Below, in pieces: positions 61,140 to 64,000 of a stretch of DNA of 64,000 nucleotides. Position 1 is the first letter of the stretch. Each line of letters starts with the position of its first letter. The stretch lies in the NCBI GenBank assembly GCA_030549775.1, contig CM060177.1:45410244-45474243 (forward strand), written 5' to 3'. The translations under genes were made by a program, and so were the position numbers. The notes under the pieces were generated by a model that was given only the letters and a program-made list of their open reading frames with translations, made no database searches and was not told where the DNA came from. The DNA comes from Tamarix chinensis (lineage: Eukaryota; Streptophyta; Magnoliopsida; Caryophyllales; Tamaricaceae).

Positions 61140-61760
61140 CAAATGGTGTAATAAGGGGTAAAATGGTAATTTGTAAATAAAAGGGTAAATTGGTAATTTT
61201 GGAAGTAAAGGGGTAAAATGGTAATTTTAGAGGTAAAGGGTAAAATGGTAATTCTGTAAGTAAAGGGTAAAATGGTAATTTTATAAGTAAAGGGCAAAAT
61301 GGTAATTTGTAAGCGAAAAGGGTCAAATGGTAATTTTGTGTGTGAAGGGTAAAATGGTAATTTTAGATAATGGAGGAGGGTAATTTGGTAATTATGATAA
61401 TAGAGAAGGGCAAATTGGTAATTTAACCAACTAAAGGATAATTTGGTAATTATGATAATAGAGAACGACATATTGGTAATTTAACCAACTAAATGGTAAT
61501 TTGGTAATTTTGATAATGGAAAAGGGTAGTTTAGTAATTATAACAAAGGAAAAGGGTAATTCGGTAATCTAACCAACCAAACGGGAAATGTGATAAGTGT
61601 AACAATTATGAAGAGTGATTGGTGACTTAATAAGTATGGGAGATAACTTGGTAACCTAAATTGAATAATGGGTAATTTGGTAATTGTATAACAAGAAGGG
61701 TAATATGGTAATGTGTCAAGTAAGGAAGGGATGACTTAGTAATTATATGAAAAAGCGATA
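61140..61760 (+). repeat. GGTAAT minisatellite in the second nested LTR
   Basis: About 25 units of 20-40 bp: first a block of regular aaagggtaaaatggtaattt units (61140-61370), then longer ttggtaattatgataatag units. The two sub-arrays show two waves of expansion. Confidence 0.9.
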
Positions 61761-62439
61761 AATGAGTAATTTGTATCTAACATGTCGTTGTGATAGCGGA
61801 ATCTCGTAATATGATTTAAGTAACACTGAATAGCAAGATAAGAGTATTTGACAATTAGTAAGTATCACGAGAACGAATCCTAAATCGAAATTGGATGAGA
61901 TTATGATGGCCTTAATGATTCCTTTGTGTTACCTTGGATAACCGTTTGAATAAGAAATACCTAATGATATCAGAACGATTGAAAGAAAATAAATATCTGA
62001 TTGTGTGCTTTTCGTGATCACCTTAATTAAGATAATAATACTTAAAGTGAAAGACCTTGAGATCAGGATTGGTGGCTCTTTAGGGGTCGCTACCCTAAAG
62101 ATGTGGTTTAGCCCATGGTTATTCTAGTATTTGCTAGTATGCCTTTGTGCTCCAATCAGGCCCTATATCTTACTCTATCTAGCTCTACAGACCTATTTAG
62201 GGGCTATGCATACTTAATGATTAGGTGTCCTTGTCGGTAAGGTACTGAGTTAGCTTTATATACTGGTACAACCAAGGTATCTTTGCGTCCCTAGGTTGAT
62301 AGTTGAAGGGTACAGAGTGGCTTTTATGCACTAGTGCGACCAGTGTACCTTTGTGTCACAGGATTGTTGTGATGATTAAAAAGGAAAAATACTAAGCATG
62401 AAAGTGAAAGATTAATGAGCCGAACCCAGTTGAATTATA

Positions 62440-62760
62440 TTATGAGTATCGATCCACCATATATAATAGTGTCCTAGGAGCATTTTGCCCTGGATGATGT
62501 ATATTTGTATTCCGATCATCGACTATAATAGTGGGGGTCCCGAGCTCAATAAATTTGATTTTGTTGTGAATAAATTAGGGAAAAATACTAATCACTTATA
62601 GTGGAACACCATGTGAGTCGGGGCTAGACCGGTCCACCGGCGAATAATAGTGGCTAGGAGCGTTCTACCCTAGAAACCGATCCACCGGCAATAATAGTGG
62701 TCATGAGCGTTCTGCCCTATATGTATTCCAGTCTACTGGCTATAATTGTGGGGTTCCCAC
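62440..62760 (+). repeat. Tandem array of ataatagtgg units in the second nested LTR
   Basis: Five units with the core gaccggtccaccggcgaataa followed by tagtgg; the last leads into ggggttcccacactcacatgg as in the other copies. Confidence 0.85.
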
Positions 62761-63701
62761 ACTCACATGGATATTTATAATCCGAGTTGATTGATTAATG
62801 ATGGACTAATGGCTTAAGGTCCTAAAAGTATCGATTGTTCATTATGACCTATTAATATCTGATTGACTTGTTAAGTTTGTGAATGTACAAGAGTGAATAT
62901 TATATGTGCACCATTAATATCTGATTGACTTGTTAAATATGTGAATGTATTGATGTGAATACTATGTTTATACCTGTCGTTATGTATGAATATAGTGGTG
63001 TATCATGTGTTACATTACGGGCCTACTTTTAAGTGAGTTTTAAAGTGTTACTCAGTACCATAGTACTAAAGGGTTCCATTCATAGGGCCCCTGCCTATTC
63101 ACTGGGTAGTGTCTCTTGTAGGTTGTTTTCAGGTGTTATTCAAGTGGGCTCCCAGGAAAGAGCATAAGGAACTATCCGGAAAGTCCTAGGGTTGTACTCT
63201 TTCTCTTTTAAATTCTTGGTTTCAATGTAATCGTTGTTTTGTAGCCACCATTGGTGGAATTTATACTTGTAAATGGTTTACTACGCTACTCTGATTTGAA
63301 TATGTTTGAGTTTCTTGTAAATTTTATTTTACTCTTTTAGCCTTAGCACTTGGTACTGGAACAATATGAGTGAACTGGTCTGGTACTAAGTGTGGCGGTA
63401 ATATCCCTAGAATTCACAATTTTGTTATTCTACTTCCTCTAATTAATTTAATAAAATAAAATTTTTCAGTGGTGAATTTTGGGGGGCCAAAAGATGGGAT
63501 GGTGTTGTAGTGAAAGTGGTCATTGGTTAAGGGGAAAAAATAGCAGAAGGAGGTGATGTTTCTTCGATGAGGATTGCTAGTGGTGAGTTTTTTTTTATTG
63601 TTTTTGCAATGACAAGGCTGAGTGAAATGAAGGAAAGAACTTGGTGGTGGAACTTCTGTAGCAAAGGAATGAGAGTGGTCATTGGTGCATTTAATATTAG
63701 G

Positions 63702-63722
63702 TATATATATATATATATATAG
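63702..63722 (+). repeat. (AT)n microsatellite
   Basis: About ten TA units in the purine-rich host LTR. Confidence 0.9.
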
Positions 63723-64000
63723 GCACACATAGAGAAATTGACCACTTTTTTTTAACCTTAATCCATAATTGTAGGAGCTGGGAGTTGATGGGATGATGGG
63801 GTAGGGTGTGGCTTAGTAGGTGGTAGGGAGATGATGGAGGTGTGGAAGGAATTATCTAAAGATAATATTTCATATAGGAAGAAGGGAGAAAGGAAAAAGA
63901 AAAGAGGATAATGTCTGTTGAAGGAAGAAAAGATAAAGAAGAGAAAAGGGGATATGAAGGAAAAGGAAAAAGAGGGAATTAATAGGTCCTTTTTTTTTAT

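Larger units (their letters stand above)
58908..63484 (+). mobile_element. Second nested giant LTR, about 4.57 kb, 3' end trimmed
   Basis: Starts TGTAATCCCCTG and has the whole layout: AT-rich start (to 59225), polypyrimidine tract (59227-60420), spacer, GGTAAT minisatellite (61140-61760), ataatagt array (62440-62760), conserved 3' block (63340-63480). The expected closing tgttaca is missing after gaattttgggg, so the last 7 or so bases are lost and no target duplication is visible. Flanks are the purine-rich host LTR. Confidence 0.8.
52313..64000 (-). mobile_element. Giant 5' LTR in minus orientation, split by two nested LTRs
   Basis: Starts TGCAACACC beside a degenerate primer-binding site. 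Its own pieces are 52313-53160, 57470-58907 and about 63485-64000; in order they match the reverse of the LTR layout (3' block, ataatagt arrays, spacer, purine-rich strand of the polypyrimidine tract). Two plus-oriented LTRs lie within it. It continues past the window edge. Confidence 0.7.

Overview
This is nuclear DNA of a flowering plant. The evidence is a nine-exon SCAR/WAVE gene with plant-type introns, a nuclear-type tRNA-Arg(CCU), and dense nested plant retrotransposons (Ty3/gypsy, Ty1/copia, LINE) with DNA-transposon pieces. I cannot name the species. There are no bacterial operons, CRISPR arrays or organelle genes.

Layout. 1-7765: pieces of a Ty3/gypsy-type element on the minus strand. 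It has very long LTRs and an internal region reduced to primer-binding site, decayed gag and polypurine tract, and it abuts a half-LTR in the opposite orientation. 7766-13073: AT-rich, with two short LTRs in inverted orientation. 13074-13146: tRNA-Arg. 14791-15155: a hAT-like MITE with an exact 8-bp target duplication, just beyond the 3' end of the gene. 15442-24675: the only intact protein gene, a SCAR/WAVE-family actin regulator on the minus strand, 1486 aa by my exon reconstruction. 24676-29985: its upstream flank and AT-rich intergenic DNA. 29986-30540: a CACTA-like end. 31690-32640: decayed LINE. 33410-45940: a complete but decayed Ty1/copia element on the minus strand, split by two solo LTRs. 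46640-49320: further repeats. 49320-64000: stacked giant LTRs of the same gypsy-type family, including a 4299-bp solo LTR with an exact 5-bp target duplication.

Main theme: one family of roughly 4-4.6 kb LTRs and its relatives covers about 40 percent of the window, mostly as solo or nested LTRs. Each full copy has the same internal order: AT-rich start, roughly 1 kb polypyrimidine tract, trinucleotide or AT-rich spacer, a GGTAAT minisatellite, a second tandem array built around an accggt...ataatagtgg unit, and a conserved 3' end closing in ggtgttaca. The long proline/serine/leucine-rich open frames here come from the polypyrimidine tract and are not genes.

The SCAR protein would act with the WAVE complex to activate Arp2/3 actin nucleation. 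Its large central exon carries two sets of tandem coding repeats that deserve a closer look.
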